Assembly (NCBI GenBank): GCA_015059425.1
Contig: SVAM01000012.1
Location: 1-39,862, forward strand
DNA from: Bacillota bacterium
GTDB taxonomy: Bacteria; Bacillota_I; Bacilli_A; RF39; UBA660
Length of the DNA: 39,862 nucleotides
Reading direction: 5' to 3'
The notes beneath the pieces were generated by a model that saw nothing but the letters and a program-made list of their open reading frames with translations, was not told the origin of the DNA and ran no database searches. Below, piece after piece: positions 8,401 to 15,535 of the stretch. Positions within the stretch are counted from its first letter, which is position 1; every line of letters starts with the position of its first letter. A program made the position numbers and the translations under genes.

Positions 8401-10462
8401 ATTCTTCACACATTTTATGGAATGCTAAAGCTGTACCTTCAGCATCATAATCCGCTCTATGATGTGCGTCTTCATCCCACTCTATATTGTATCTTCTAAC
8501 TAGAGTAGTAAGTTTATGATTAGGCCACTCTGGGTGTAAAGTTCTAGCCATACTCATTGTATCTAATACAGTATTATTAAACTTACCTAAATTATATTTT
8601 CCACATGCAGCATCAATAAAACCTATATCAAATTTAGCATTATGCGCTACCATTGGTAATTCTCCTGCCCACTCTAAAAATATTTTAGTAACAGTTTCTT
8701 CATCATCATGCCCTTTTAACATATCATCTGTAATGCAAGTTAAATCTATAATTTTTTGAGGAAGTGGTCTATGAGGATCAATAAATTCATCAAATCTATC
8801 AATTATCTCTCCATCTTTTATTTTAACAGCACCAATTTCTATCATTTGATCACTGCCTACATAAAAACCTGTAGTTTCTGTATCAAAAACAACATATTCT
8901 TGTCCTAACAAATTATATTCTTTTAAATTATGAATAAAATCTATATCATCATTTACAACATTTAATTCTGTACCATAAATAACTTTAAAATGTTCATCTT
9001 CCGGTTTCCCTTTATTAACTTCACATACTACATGAAATAAATCCGGATAAGCTTGTAAAGCATTATGATCTGTTACTGCAACCGCTTTATGACCTAAAGA
9101 CATAGCATGACCAACTAATGTTTTAGCGTCTATTACTGAATCCATCATACTCATCATTGTATGTGCATGTAATTCAACTCTTTTTACTTCTGCATTATCT
9201 ACAATCTTTTCCTCTTTGCTACTAATACATTCTATATCCCAAATTTGAAAAACATTTTCATGAGAATAATTATCAAATTCTACATTACCATGAAATCTAT
9301 ACCATTTTTTTTTCTTTTTAGCATCTTTTAAACCACTTTTTATTACACTAAATTCTCTTTTATTTTTCTTAAATACTTTAGCAAGCATACTACTAGTATT
9401 ATCACTAATTTTTAAAGTTAATATATTAATCGTATCTTTTTCTAATAAATCTTCACCAAATACATATGCCTCTACAATAACATTTTCTATAGGCCCAACT
9501 ATATTTTCTATCGCTGTTATTTCACCATCTACATGATCACCCATTATTATATTCGGATCTTCATTTTTTAAGGTAATTATTTCTCGAGATTCTATGGATT
9601 CTAAATTTCTAACACTCATAGCTAAGCATTTAGAATAAGAATCAAAGTCAATACTTCCATTAAGTCTATACCAATTTTCTTCTTTTATCGCATTTTTTAT
9701 TGGTAAATACTCTTCTTTTTCTTTTTTAAATATTTTAGCCATAATACTCTTTTTATTATCATTTATAGATAAAGTAATAATATTAATATTGTCTCTTTCT
9801 AAATAGGAAATACTTTCTACATACCCTTCAATAGTAATTCCTCTACCAACACTATTAATACTACTAATATCTACTGGCTCTTTAGTTATTTCTTTACCAA
9901 GAATTACATCTCCTGGCACAAATTCATGAACAACTTCTACAAATTCTGCTGGAGCTTGAACATTTTCTAATTCTGTTACTACAACTTCTCTTTTTTCTTC
10001 ATTTAATTTAGTAGTAATCAAATAATCTTTTAAACCAAAACTAGCTAACATTTTCCTAATGTTTGCTTCTTCTTTTTTTATTGTTTCTTCTTCTATTTCA
10101 CTTATTACTTCAAATATAATTATATCATCATCTATAATTGGTTTATTGTCTATTAAACTTACTAACGATGGCTTTACTTGAACTAATTTCTTAATTATTT
10201 CATTTACATAATTAATAACATCATTATTTTCTATATTAGTATATGTTATAAAAATTTTACATTTATATAAATTATTTATTCTATATTCATTATTAATTAA
10301 TCTATCAATTTCATTAAATGGTAAAACTTTATTAGACATTAAATAAACACTAAACAGCTCATTTTTTTTATTTAAAACAACTTTATTAATTTCAACATTT
10401 TCAAATATATTTTCTTCATCTATAAAATTTATACTATTGAAAAATGCTTTAATATCATGCAT
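5444..10462 (-). CDS. polC: DNA polymerase III alpha subunit, PolC type, enlarged
   Basis: The main replicase of Bacillota with built-in proofreading. At 1672 residues it is about 235 longer than B. subtilis PolC. Order: N-terminal domain (1-180); OB-fold (about 208-292); a second, similar OB-fold (about 328-412); PHP domain with intact LHAHT (431-435) and TDHN (464-467); DnaQ-like exonuclease inserted in PHP (FDTETTG 526-532, AHNAKFD 606-612, HHRADYD 667-673); polymerase core with Zn cysteines CQNC (1131-1134) and CPKC (1162-1165) and catalytic PDIDLNF (1190-1196). A Lys/Glu-rich coiled-coil insert occupies about 970-1068. The C-terminal SQLSLF is a beta-clamp binding motif. Lies 16 bases after dnaE, probably one operon. 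Confidence 0.95.
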   Translation of the reverse strand: MHDIKAFFNSINFIDEENIFENVEINKVVLNKKNELFSVYLMSNKVLPFNEIDRLINNEYRINNLYKCKIFITYTNIENNDVINYVNEIIKKLVQVKPSLVSLIDNKPIIDDDIIIFEVISEIEEETIKKEEANIRKMLASFGLKDYLITTKLNEEKREVVVTELENVQAPAEFVEVVHEFVPGDVILGKEITKEPVDISSINSVGRGITIEGYVESISYLERDNINIITLSINDNKKSIMAKIFKKEKEEYLPIKNAIKEENWYRLNGSIDFDSYSKCLAMSVRNLESIESREIITLKNEDPNIIMGDHVDGEITAIENIVGPIENVIVEAYVFGEDLLEKDTINILTLKISDNTSSMLAKVFKKNKREFSVIKSGLKDAKKKKKWYRFHGNVEFDNYSHENVFQIWDIECISSKEEKIVDNAEVKRVELHAHTMMSMMDSVIDAKTLVGHAMSLGHKAVAVTDHNALQAYPDLFHVVCEVNKGKPEDEHFKVIYGTELNVVNDDIDFIHNLKEYNLLGQEYVVFDTETTGFYVGSDQMIEIGAVKIKDGEIIDRFDEFIDPHRPLPQKIIDLTCITDDMLKGHDDEETVTKIFLEWAGELPMVAHNAKFDIGFIDAACGKYNLGKFNNTVLDTMSMARTLHPEWPNHKLTTLVRRYNIEWDEDAHHRADYDAEGTALAFHKMCEELDSRNIETTTNLFNSVDINELIKFSFPFHLCCLVKNKTGLKNLFKIISYANTTYLFKNSEPKLPRGELKKLREGLLIGSGCVNGEIFEEAKTKDDEELSNLMQFYDYIEIQPLSAIKHLLQLESSGFKNMSELENHIKKIVRVAKDAGKLIVATSDAHYLTPKDKIYRDIIIAQKTNGKLHPLNKRGVDQPDMHFRTTDEMLQEFSFLGEDLANEIVVTNSNKIADMIEEVEVIIQTGGVPFSPKIDKSVETVTELVYTKAENWYGNPLPLNIEERISKELYGDAVLESIKSKLKREEKLDGEELNTKAFSILHETILKGFDSVKEVIKEELIIKLKKEYENSIKDLEEKINAALEEERLSFEEELKKLKGSDPLNDIDKKVKKALGGIIGGGFDVIYLIAQKLVKKSNDDGFLVGSRGSVGSSFVATMMGITEVNALPPHYRCQNCKHSIFEDENGNALGATYKSGFDLPDLECPKCGTKMLKDGQDMPFATFLGFNADKVPDIDLNFSDLNQAAAHEYTKVLFGVDNVYRAGTIGTVAEKTAFGFVRGYAEKMGIILNNAEIERLAIGCTGVKRTTGQHPGGIVVIPGYMDVFDFTPFQYPAEDIDATWRTTHFDYHAIDEDVLKLDILGHTDPTQLRMIQDISGIDVTTVPLDDKETMGIFLSPEPLGVTKDQIMNETGTLGVPEFGTPFTIGMLVDTKPKTFAELIKISGLSHGTDVWLGNAQELIRNNIVPFSDVIGCRDDIMVYLMYKGMEPIKAFKIMEFVRKGKASKDPEGWAKFKADMEAAGIESWYIDSCEKIKYMFPKAHAAAYVTSAFRIAYFKVHHPEVYYATYFSTRFDDFDLETMIKGYDAIKAKMKEIIEKGYTATNKELSVLETLKLCLEATARGFKFGNIDIEKSDGKNFIIGDDKKTLICPFRTLDGLGDSVATKIIEERNIKPFYSIEDFGLRGHVNQTTVDKLRSLGVFGNLPETSQLSLFDLV

Positions 10463-10478
10463 AACTTCACCTACTTCA

Positions 10479-13376
10479 TTAATTTATTTTATTTATCATA
10501 TCTATATTTATTTGATAACTATCAAATCTTTTTGTAACACGCCCTTGTACAGCTATTATATCTCCAACTTTAACATTGCTTAACATATAATATGCAAGAG
10601 GAAATACTACAAAGTCTAATATATCAGTATCATCAGATGCTGTAATAAAAGCCATATTATCACCTTTTTTAGTTTTAACAGTTCTTATTTTTTCAACTAA
10701 TACTACACATCTAATGTGTTTATCAAAATAACCTTTTACGTTACTTAATTTAATAATATTTTTATCATTATATTTACTTACTGGATGATTAGTTACATAA
10801 AAACCATATGAATCATATTCTTTAGTTCTCAAAATATCATCTGTATATTCCTCTTTATCTTCTATTTTTGGAACCAAACAAAACGTTTCATCTAAATCAC
10901 TTATTAGCCCAGCATAATTAACAGCTACATCTAAATTTTCAATCATTGTTCTTTTTGTTAAATTAAAACTATCTAAGACACCAGCATCTATTAAAGATAC
11001 TATAGTTTTTTTATTAACACTTTTACCATATACTCTTTTTATAAAGTCTAAATAGCCTTTATATTCTCCATTTTTGTTTCTTTCATCTATTATTGAATTA
11101 GTTGCCGTATTACCTAAATTTTTAATACTATTAATCGGTAACATCAAACTATTATCTTTAATTATATAAAACTTACCAGTTTTATTAATATCTGGTTTTA
11201 ATATACTTATATCTTTTTTTCTAGCTTCATCTATATATTCTTTAGTTTTTATTTCACTACCAATACTCATATTTAAAAGATTTGTAATAAAATATAACGG
11301 AAATTTAGTTTTTAAATAAGCCATTTGATAACCTAATAGAGCATAAGAAACTGAATGTGCTTTATTAAAACCATAATTAGCAAATTTTAATATTAAATCA
11401 TAAATTTTAGTAGCAACTTCTTTTGTATATCCTCTAGTTACGGCATTATTAATAAAATGTTCTTTATCGCTTAACATAACACTTTCTTTTTTCTTAGACA
11501 TTGCTCTTCGTATATTATCAGCTTCGGCATAAGAATAACCACCAATTTTAACCAATATTTGCATAACTTGTTCTTGATATACTATTATTCCATAAGTTTC
11601 TTTTAATATCGGTTCTAAATCTGGATGTAAATAATTTATTTTTTCTTTACCATATTTTCTCGCTATAAATGAATCAATATTATTCATTGGTCCTGGGCGG
11701 AATAAAGCTACAGATGCCACTAAATCTGAAAAATTTGTAGGGCGTAATTTCTTCATTAAATTCTTCATGCCACTACTTTCATATTGGAATATCCCTTCGG
11801 TATCCGCAGTACTAAATAATTTAAATATTTCAGAATCATTTAAACTAATAAGATTTAAATCTAAAACCTTATTTGTATTTTCTTTAATAAGTTCTAAAAC
11901 ATTTGCTATAATTGTTAAATTTCTTAAAGCTAAGAAATCCATTTTTAATAATCCCAATTCTTCTAGATATTCCATAGTAACACCGGTCATAATAAAATCT
12001 CCATTATTAATTATTGGAATAACTTCATCTAATGAAACGCTTGATATAACTACACCTGCTGCATGGGTAGATATATGTCTTTTTAAACCTTCTAATTTAA
12101 GAGCTACTTTATATAAATTTTTAATCTCACTATAATTATTAACAAAATCTTTTACATTTTTATTATTTAAATTCTCTTGTAAACTACTTTTAGCATCTAT
12201 TAGACTTGCAAATCTATCAATTAATTCTTGTGATATATTAAGAACTCTACCTACATCTCTAATAACTTGTTTAGCACCTAAAGTACCGAAAGTCATAATT
12301 GGTGCAACTTTCATATTGCCATAACGATTTCTTACATAATCTATAACTAAGCCTCTTTTAGTATATTCAAAATCTATATCGATATCTGGCATAGAAATTC
12401 TATCTGGATTTAAAAATCTTTCAAATAATAAATCATATTTTATGGGATCTATATTTGAAATTCCTATACAATAACTTACTAAAGAGCCTGCAGCGCTTCC
12501 CCTAGGGTTTGCTAAAATATTATTTTTTTTAGCATATAAAACATAATCATAAACAATTAAGAAATAATCTACAAACCCCATCTTTTTAATAACACTTAAC
12601 TCATATTCTAATCTTTCTTTATAATTATCAGTTACATTGCCTTTTAATCTTTTTGATAAGCCTTTATATGCTAAATTATATAAATAAGTAAATGAATCTA
12701 TACTTTCATCATACTTAGGTATATAAATCTTGTTATTATTATCTAAATTAATATCTATATCTTTTGTAAATTCTATAGTTGTTTTTTTATCTTCATCTTT
12801 TACATTAAGATTCATATAATTATTACTATAATCATTTACAACGTCTTTTAATAAAATCCCTTTATTAATAGCTTCTAAATAACTTAAATATATAGTATTT
12901 TCTTTTTTTAACACTCTAACATCTCTACAATAAACTACTCTTTCACTTTTTAATAAAGCATTTATTTTTTCTGTATCATTTTTATAACCTAAATAAGAAT
13001 TTGGATATTTATCTAATAATTCATATGAGTTAAAAGGTAATACTATTTTAATATTATTTAAATAATTTTCTAGTTTTTCAAAAGTCAATTGCTTAAACTC
13101 TTTTAAAGTATGAATTTTAAGTAAATTTAAATATCCTTCATAATTTTTAGCATATAAATAAATATCATAATTATCTATATTAATACTTAAACCTATAATA
13201 GGTTTTAAGTTATTTGCAATCATTTTACTATAAAAGTCCATTACACCATATAAATTATCATCACATATAGCACAACTGGCGATATTATTGATTTTTAAAA
13301 ATTCTACTAATTCTGATACCTTAATTGTACTTTGCAATAATGTATATTCTGTATTGATTTTTAAAGGTACAAACAT
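10479..13376 (-). CDS. dnaE: DNA polymerase III alpha subunit, DnaE type
   Basis: The second replicase, in Bacillota thought to extend RNA primers before hand-over to PolC. At 965 residues it is compact (B. subtilis DnaE is about 1115). PHP domain at the N-terminus, polymerase core with PRGSAAGS (291-298), PDIDIDF (330-336, two catalytic Asp) and MDFLALRNL (third Asp), then a helix-hairpin-helix region and a final OB-fold. The PHP metal site is degenerate: the usual HxH is KIN (6-8) and TDH is replaced by CDD (38-40), so this PHP domain is probably inactive. Direct pairing with polC is unusual. ATG 13376 has GGGGTGAT just upstream. Confidence 0.94.
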   Translation of the reverse strand: MFVPLKINTEYTLLQSTIKVSELVEFLKINNIASCAICDDNLYGVMDFYSKMIANNLKPIIGLSINIDNYDIYLYAKNYEGYLNLLKIHTLKEFKQLTFEKLENYLNNIKIVLPFNSYELLDKYPNSYLGYKNDTEKINALLKSERVVYCRDVRVLKKENTIYLSYLEAINKGILLKDVVNDYSNNYMNLNVKDEDKKTTIEFTKDIDINLDNNNKIYIPKYDESIDSFTYLYNLAYKGLSKRLKGNVTDNYKERLEYELSVIKKMGFVDYFLIVYDYVLYAKKNNILANPRGSAAGSLVSYCIGISNIDPIKYDLLFERFLNPDRISMPDIDIDFEYTKRGLVIDYVRNRYGNMKVAPIMTFGTLGAKQVIRDVGRVLNISQELIDRFASLIDAKSSLQENLNNKNVKDFVNNYSEIKNLYKVALKLEGLKRHISTHAAGVVISSVSLDEVIPIINNGDFIMTGVTMEYLEELGLLKMDFLALRNLTIIANVLELIKENTNKVLDLNLISLNDSEIFKLFSTADTEGIFQYESSGMKNLMKKLRPTNFSDLVASVALFRPGPMNNIDSFIARKYGKEKINYLHPDLEPILKETYGIIVYQEQVMQILVKIGGYSYAEADNIRRAMSKKKESVMLSDKEHFINNAVTRGYTKEVATKIYDLILKFANYGFNKAHSVSYALLGYQMAYLKTKFPLYFITNLLNMSIGSEIKTKEYIDEARKKDISILKPDINKTGKFYIIKDNSLMLPINSIKNLGNTATNSIIDERNKNGEYKGYLDFIKRVYGKSVNKKTIVSLIDAGVLDSFNLTKRTMIENLDVAVNYAGLISDLDETFCLVPKIEDKEEYTDDILRTKEYDSYGFYVTNHPVSKYNDKNIIKLSNVKGYFDKHIRCVVLVEKIRTVKTKKGDNMAFITASDDTDILDFVVFPLAYYMLSNVKVGDIIAVQGRVTKRFDSYQINIDMINKIN

Positions 13377-13396
13377 AATATCACCCCACTATATAG

Positions 13397-13402
13397 ATTA
13401 TA
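13397..13402 (-). promoter_or_regulatory. -10 element upstream of dnaE-polC
   Basis: TATAAT on the minus strand with a T-rich, weak -35. The predicted transcript start is only about 14 bases before the dnaE ATG, so the ribosome binding site lies at the 5' end. Confidence 0.4.
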
Positions 13403-13452
13403 TCAAAAACTATTATTTTAAAAAAGCCTTTATATTATATTTAACACTTAAA

Positions 13453-14334
13453 TTATACTAATTTATATTCTCTTGAAATTATTTTATCATCTGAACAATA
13501 TTTGATTACATATTTATTATCTTGTTTACAAATTATTAAACCAATAGTTTTATCTTGATTATTTTTTCTTAAATTTTCATCTACATAATTCATGTACACT
13601 TGAATTTGTCCTATATGTTCTTTTCTTAATTCTGTTACCTTTAGTTCAACTACAACATAACAATTATATTCAATGTTAAACAATAGTAAATCTATATAAT
13701 TATATCTTTTACCTAATTTGATTGGATATTCACTTTTGATAAATGTAAATCCATTACCTAACTCTTCTAAAAATGTTTCTATATTTTCTAAAATAAGTCT
13801 TTGTAATATTTTTTCTGATATAACTTCATAATCGTTATTATTTTTTATAATAATTGGATTTTTTACAAAATCAACTACATTTGAATTAATTTTATTAATA
13901 ATTTTGTTTCTAGTATTACTAGGTAATCTTTTGAATTCATTCGATTTAATTCTTTCTTGTAATTTTCTAACCGATAAATTCTGTTGTCTACATATTAATA
14001 CATAATAATCTATTTCATTATCATCATCAATAGACAATAATATTCTATAATGTGACCAAGATAATTCGTCACACAATGTGTGACTTTTTAAAAATAAATA
14101 AAATTGTCTAAAATACTTTAAATTAGTTTCTGTGTAACCCTTACCTAACTCACTTGTTAGTCTTATAGAATATTGTTTAATTACCCCTTCACCATAATGT
14201 TTCCCAGCTTCACTTAATATTTTACCAACTTTATAATAAGTATCTAAATCACTTTTATTTATTGCATATTTCTTAACTTTTCTATTAATTTCATTATTTA
14301 TTAGCTCATTTTTTATTTCATTATAGTAATTCAT
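13453..14334 (-). CDS. YhcG-type PDDEXK nuclease (DUF1016)
   Basis: A 293-residue protein with the DUF1016 N-terminal region (residues about 10-140, including LSWSHYRILLSI and LSVRKLQERI) and a C-terminal PDDEXK nuclease fold, where YIDLLLF supplies the acidic residue and VVVELKV the E-x-K. The family is an accessory nuclease found near restriction-modification and other mobile genes; its exact role is not settled. Start at ATG 14334 after AGAAAGGAT. It sits between two core operons with its own strong promoter and dyad symmetry upstream, which suggests a single-gene insertion rather than an operon member. No methylase or restriction gene accompanies it. Confidence 0.85.
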   Translation of the reverse strand: MNYYNEIKNELINNEINRKVKKYAINKSDLDTYYKVGKILSEAGKHYGEGVIKQYSIRLTSELGKGYTETNLKYFRQFYLFLKSHTLCDELSWSHYRILLSIDDDNEIDYYVLICRQQNLSVRKLQERIKSNEFKRLPSNTRNKIINKINSNVVDFVKNPIIIKNNNDYEVISEKILQRLILENIETFLEELGNGFTFIKSEYPIKLGKRYNYIDLLLFNIEYNCYVVVELKVTELRKEHIGQIQVYMNYVDENLRKNNQDKTIGLIICKQDNKYVIKYCSDDKIISREYKLV

Positions 14335-14356
14335 AATAATATCCTTTCTAAGTAAC

Positions 14357-14384
14357 AATATATCACATATTTTAATTATGTCAA
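14357..14384 (-). promoter_or_regulatory. Promoter of the YhcG-type gene
   Basis: TTGACA (14379-14384), 16 bases, TATATT (14357-14362) on the minus strand. Confidence 0.65.
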
Positions 14385-14410
14385 AATACAGATTTTTACA
14401 AATCTGTATT
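14385..14410. repeat. Perfect 11-bp inverted repeat upstream of the YhcG-type gene
   Basis: AATACAGATTT (14385-14395) and AAATCTGTATT (14400-14410) around TTAC, abutting the -35 hexamer. It could be an operator or a weak terminator. The DNA from 14411 to 14505 contains further short dyads (TTGG/CCAA near 14458-14468, CAGATTTTA versus TGTAAAATT) and no gene. Confidence 0.6.
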
Positions 14411-14507
14411 AAAACAATTACAAATATGCTGATTTCTACTTAGCAGATTTTACCTATTTGGTAACCAATTAGTTAATATCTGTAAAATTACATTTTTTAT
14501 AAAAAAA

Positions 14508-14530
14508 AAAAAATAGAGATTTCTCTCTAT
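14508..14530 (-). terminator. Terminator of the rpmG-efp unit
   Basis: On the minus strand ATAGAGA, a GAAA-type loop and TCTCTAT are followed by more than ten T. The hairpin starts at the efp stop codon. Confidence 0.85.
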
Positions 14531-15090
14531 TAAGCTCTAGATGAATATTTACCATCTTTAGTAGATACTATAATTCTTTCGCCTTCGTTAATAAATAAAG
14601 GTACTTTTACAATGTAACCAGTTTCAATTTTGGCATCTTTTTGAGCATTATTAGTAGTATTACCTTTTACAGCAGGTTCAGTTTCAATTACTTCATATTC
14701 AACTTTTTCTGGTAAAGTAATACCTAATATTTCACCTTCATAGTAATCAATTGTAATATCTAATCCTTCTTTAATAAACTTTACTTGATCTCCCAAAATT
14801 TTAGTAGAAATTTCAACTTGTTCATAAGTTTCATTATTCATAAATACATAATCATCACCAGCTGCATATAAATATTGCATTGGCATTCTATCAATATGTG
14901 CTTTCATAATTTTAATATTTGTATTATATGTATCCTCGGTTATTGAACCTGTTCTTAAATTCTTCAATTTCATACGTACAAAAGCAGAACCTTTTCCTGG
15001 TTTTACATGTTGGAATTCAACTATTTGATATAAATTATTATCCATTATAATAGTCATTCCGTTTTTAATATCATTTATATTAATATTCAT
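14530..15090 (-). CDS. efp: Elongation factor P
   Basis: EF-P, 186 residues, the usual length. It enters the ribosomal E site and rescues stalling at polyproline. N-terminal KOW-like domain with the exposed tip loop KPGKGSAFVR (about 31-40); the Lys in this loop is the modified residue in many species. Two OB domains follow, ending in the conserved GERIIVSTKDGKYSSRA. No modifying enzyme gene is nearby. It is the last gene of a unit with rpmG and a 68-aa basic protein, ten bases downstream of the latter. Confidence 0.96.
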   Translation of the reverse strand: MNININDIKNGMTIIMDNNLYQIVEFQHVKPGKGSAFVRMKLKNLRTGSITEDTYNTNIKIMKAHIDRMPMQYLYAAGDDYVFMNNETYEQVEISTKILGDQVKFIKEGLDITIDYYEGEILGITLPEKVEYEVIETEPAVKGNTTNNAQKDAKIETGYIVKVPLFINEGERIIVSTKDGKYSSRA

Positions 15091-15100
15091 AATTAACTCC

Positions 15101-15307
15101 TTATTTTTCTATCTTAGAAAATATACCTCTTATACTTCTTTTTCTTTGGTAACCATTTGAAGTTTTAGTTTTACTAATATTTCCTTTAATTGGCATCCCA
15201 TAATCTACAGGCATAAAATCAGTATGATGTTTACCACCTAAAACAGCAACTATAGGTGAATAAGTTTTTTCAGGTTTAACTAATTTATGTTTTTTTCTTT
15301 TTGCCAT
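15101..15307 (-). CDS. Small basic protein of unknown function in a translation operon
   Basis: 68 residues, strongly basic, starting MAKRKKHKLVKPEK and ending RSIRGIFSKIEK. I do not recognise it. It lies 17 bases after rpmG and 10 before efp, so it is almost certainly co-expressed with translation factors. The Lys/Arg-rich ends and a MAKRKK-type start recall small ribosomal proteins, but the middle (YSPIVAVLGGKHHTDFM) resembles none I know. Ribosome or RNA binding is an inference from charge and context only. GGAGC precedes the ATG. Confidence 0.75.
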   Translation of the reverse strand: MAKRKKHKLVKPEKTYSPIVAVLGGKHHTDFMPVDYGMPIKGNISKTKTSNGYQRKRSIRGIFSKIEK

Positions 15308-15324
15308 GATGTGCTCCTATCTTA

Positions 15325-15489
15325 TTATTTTTTTTCTTTTGCAGTTTGATGTTTACGACATTTTTTACAATACTTCTTAACTTCTAAACGGTCAGGAGTA
15401 TTCTTTTTATTTTTGCTTGTAGTTCTAAGTTCTTCACCACATACAGTACATTTTAAAGTCACATAATTTCTATTTTCATTTTTAGCCAT
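15325..15489 (-). CDS. rpmG: 50S ribosomal protein L33
   Basis: A 54-residue L33 with [13 protein letters not shown] (9-21) and YCKKCRKH (40-47). The two CxxC pairs make it the zinc-binding form. It ends in tandem TAA stops. AAAGGAGGTG just before ATG 15489 is the strongest ribosome binding site seen here. A -10-like TATAAT with TGT in front lies at about 15520-15525, overlapping the intergenic gap after the class B PBP gene; no terminator separates the two genes, so read-through is likely. Confidence 0.95.
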   Translation of the reverse strand: MAKNENRNYVTLKCTVCGEELRTTSKNKKNTPDRLEVKKYCKKCRKHQTAKEKK

Positions 15490-15535
15490 AAAAGCACCTC
15501 CTTTATAAAAAGTCTAGAAGTATTATAACATTAAA

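Noticed and set aside
11767-12135. Plus-strand open frame antisense to dnaE
   Set aside because: It lies wholly inside a conserved polymerase gene on the other strand, has no ribosome binding site, and gives no recognisable protein. Other antisense frames (3531-3737, 23290-23580, 24127-24345, 30363-30575, 37343-37576) were rejected for the same reason.
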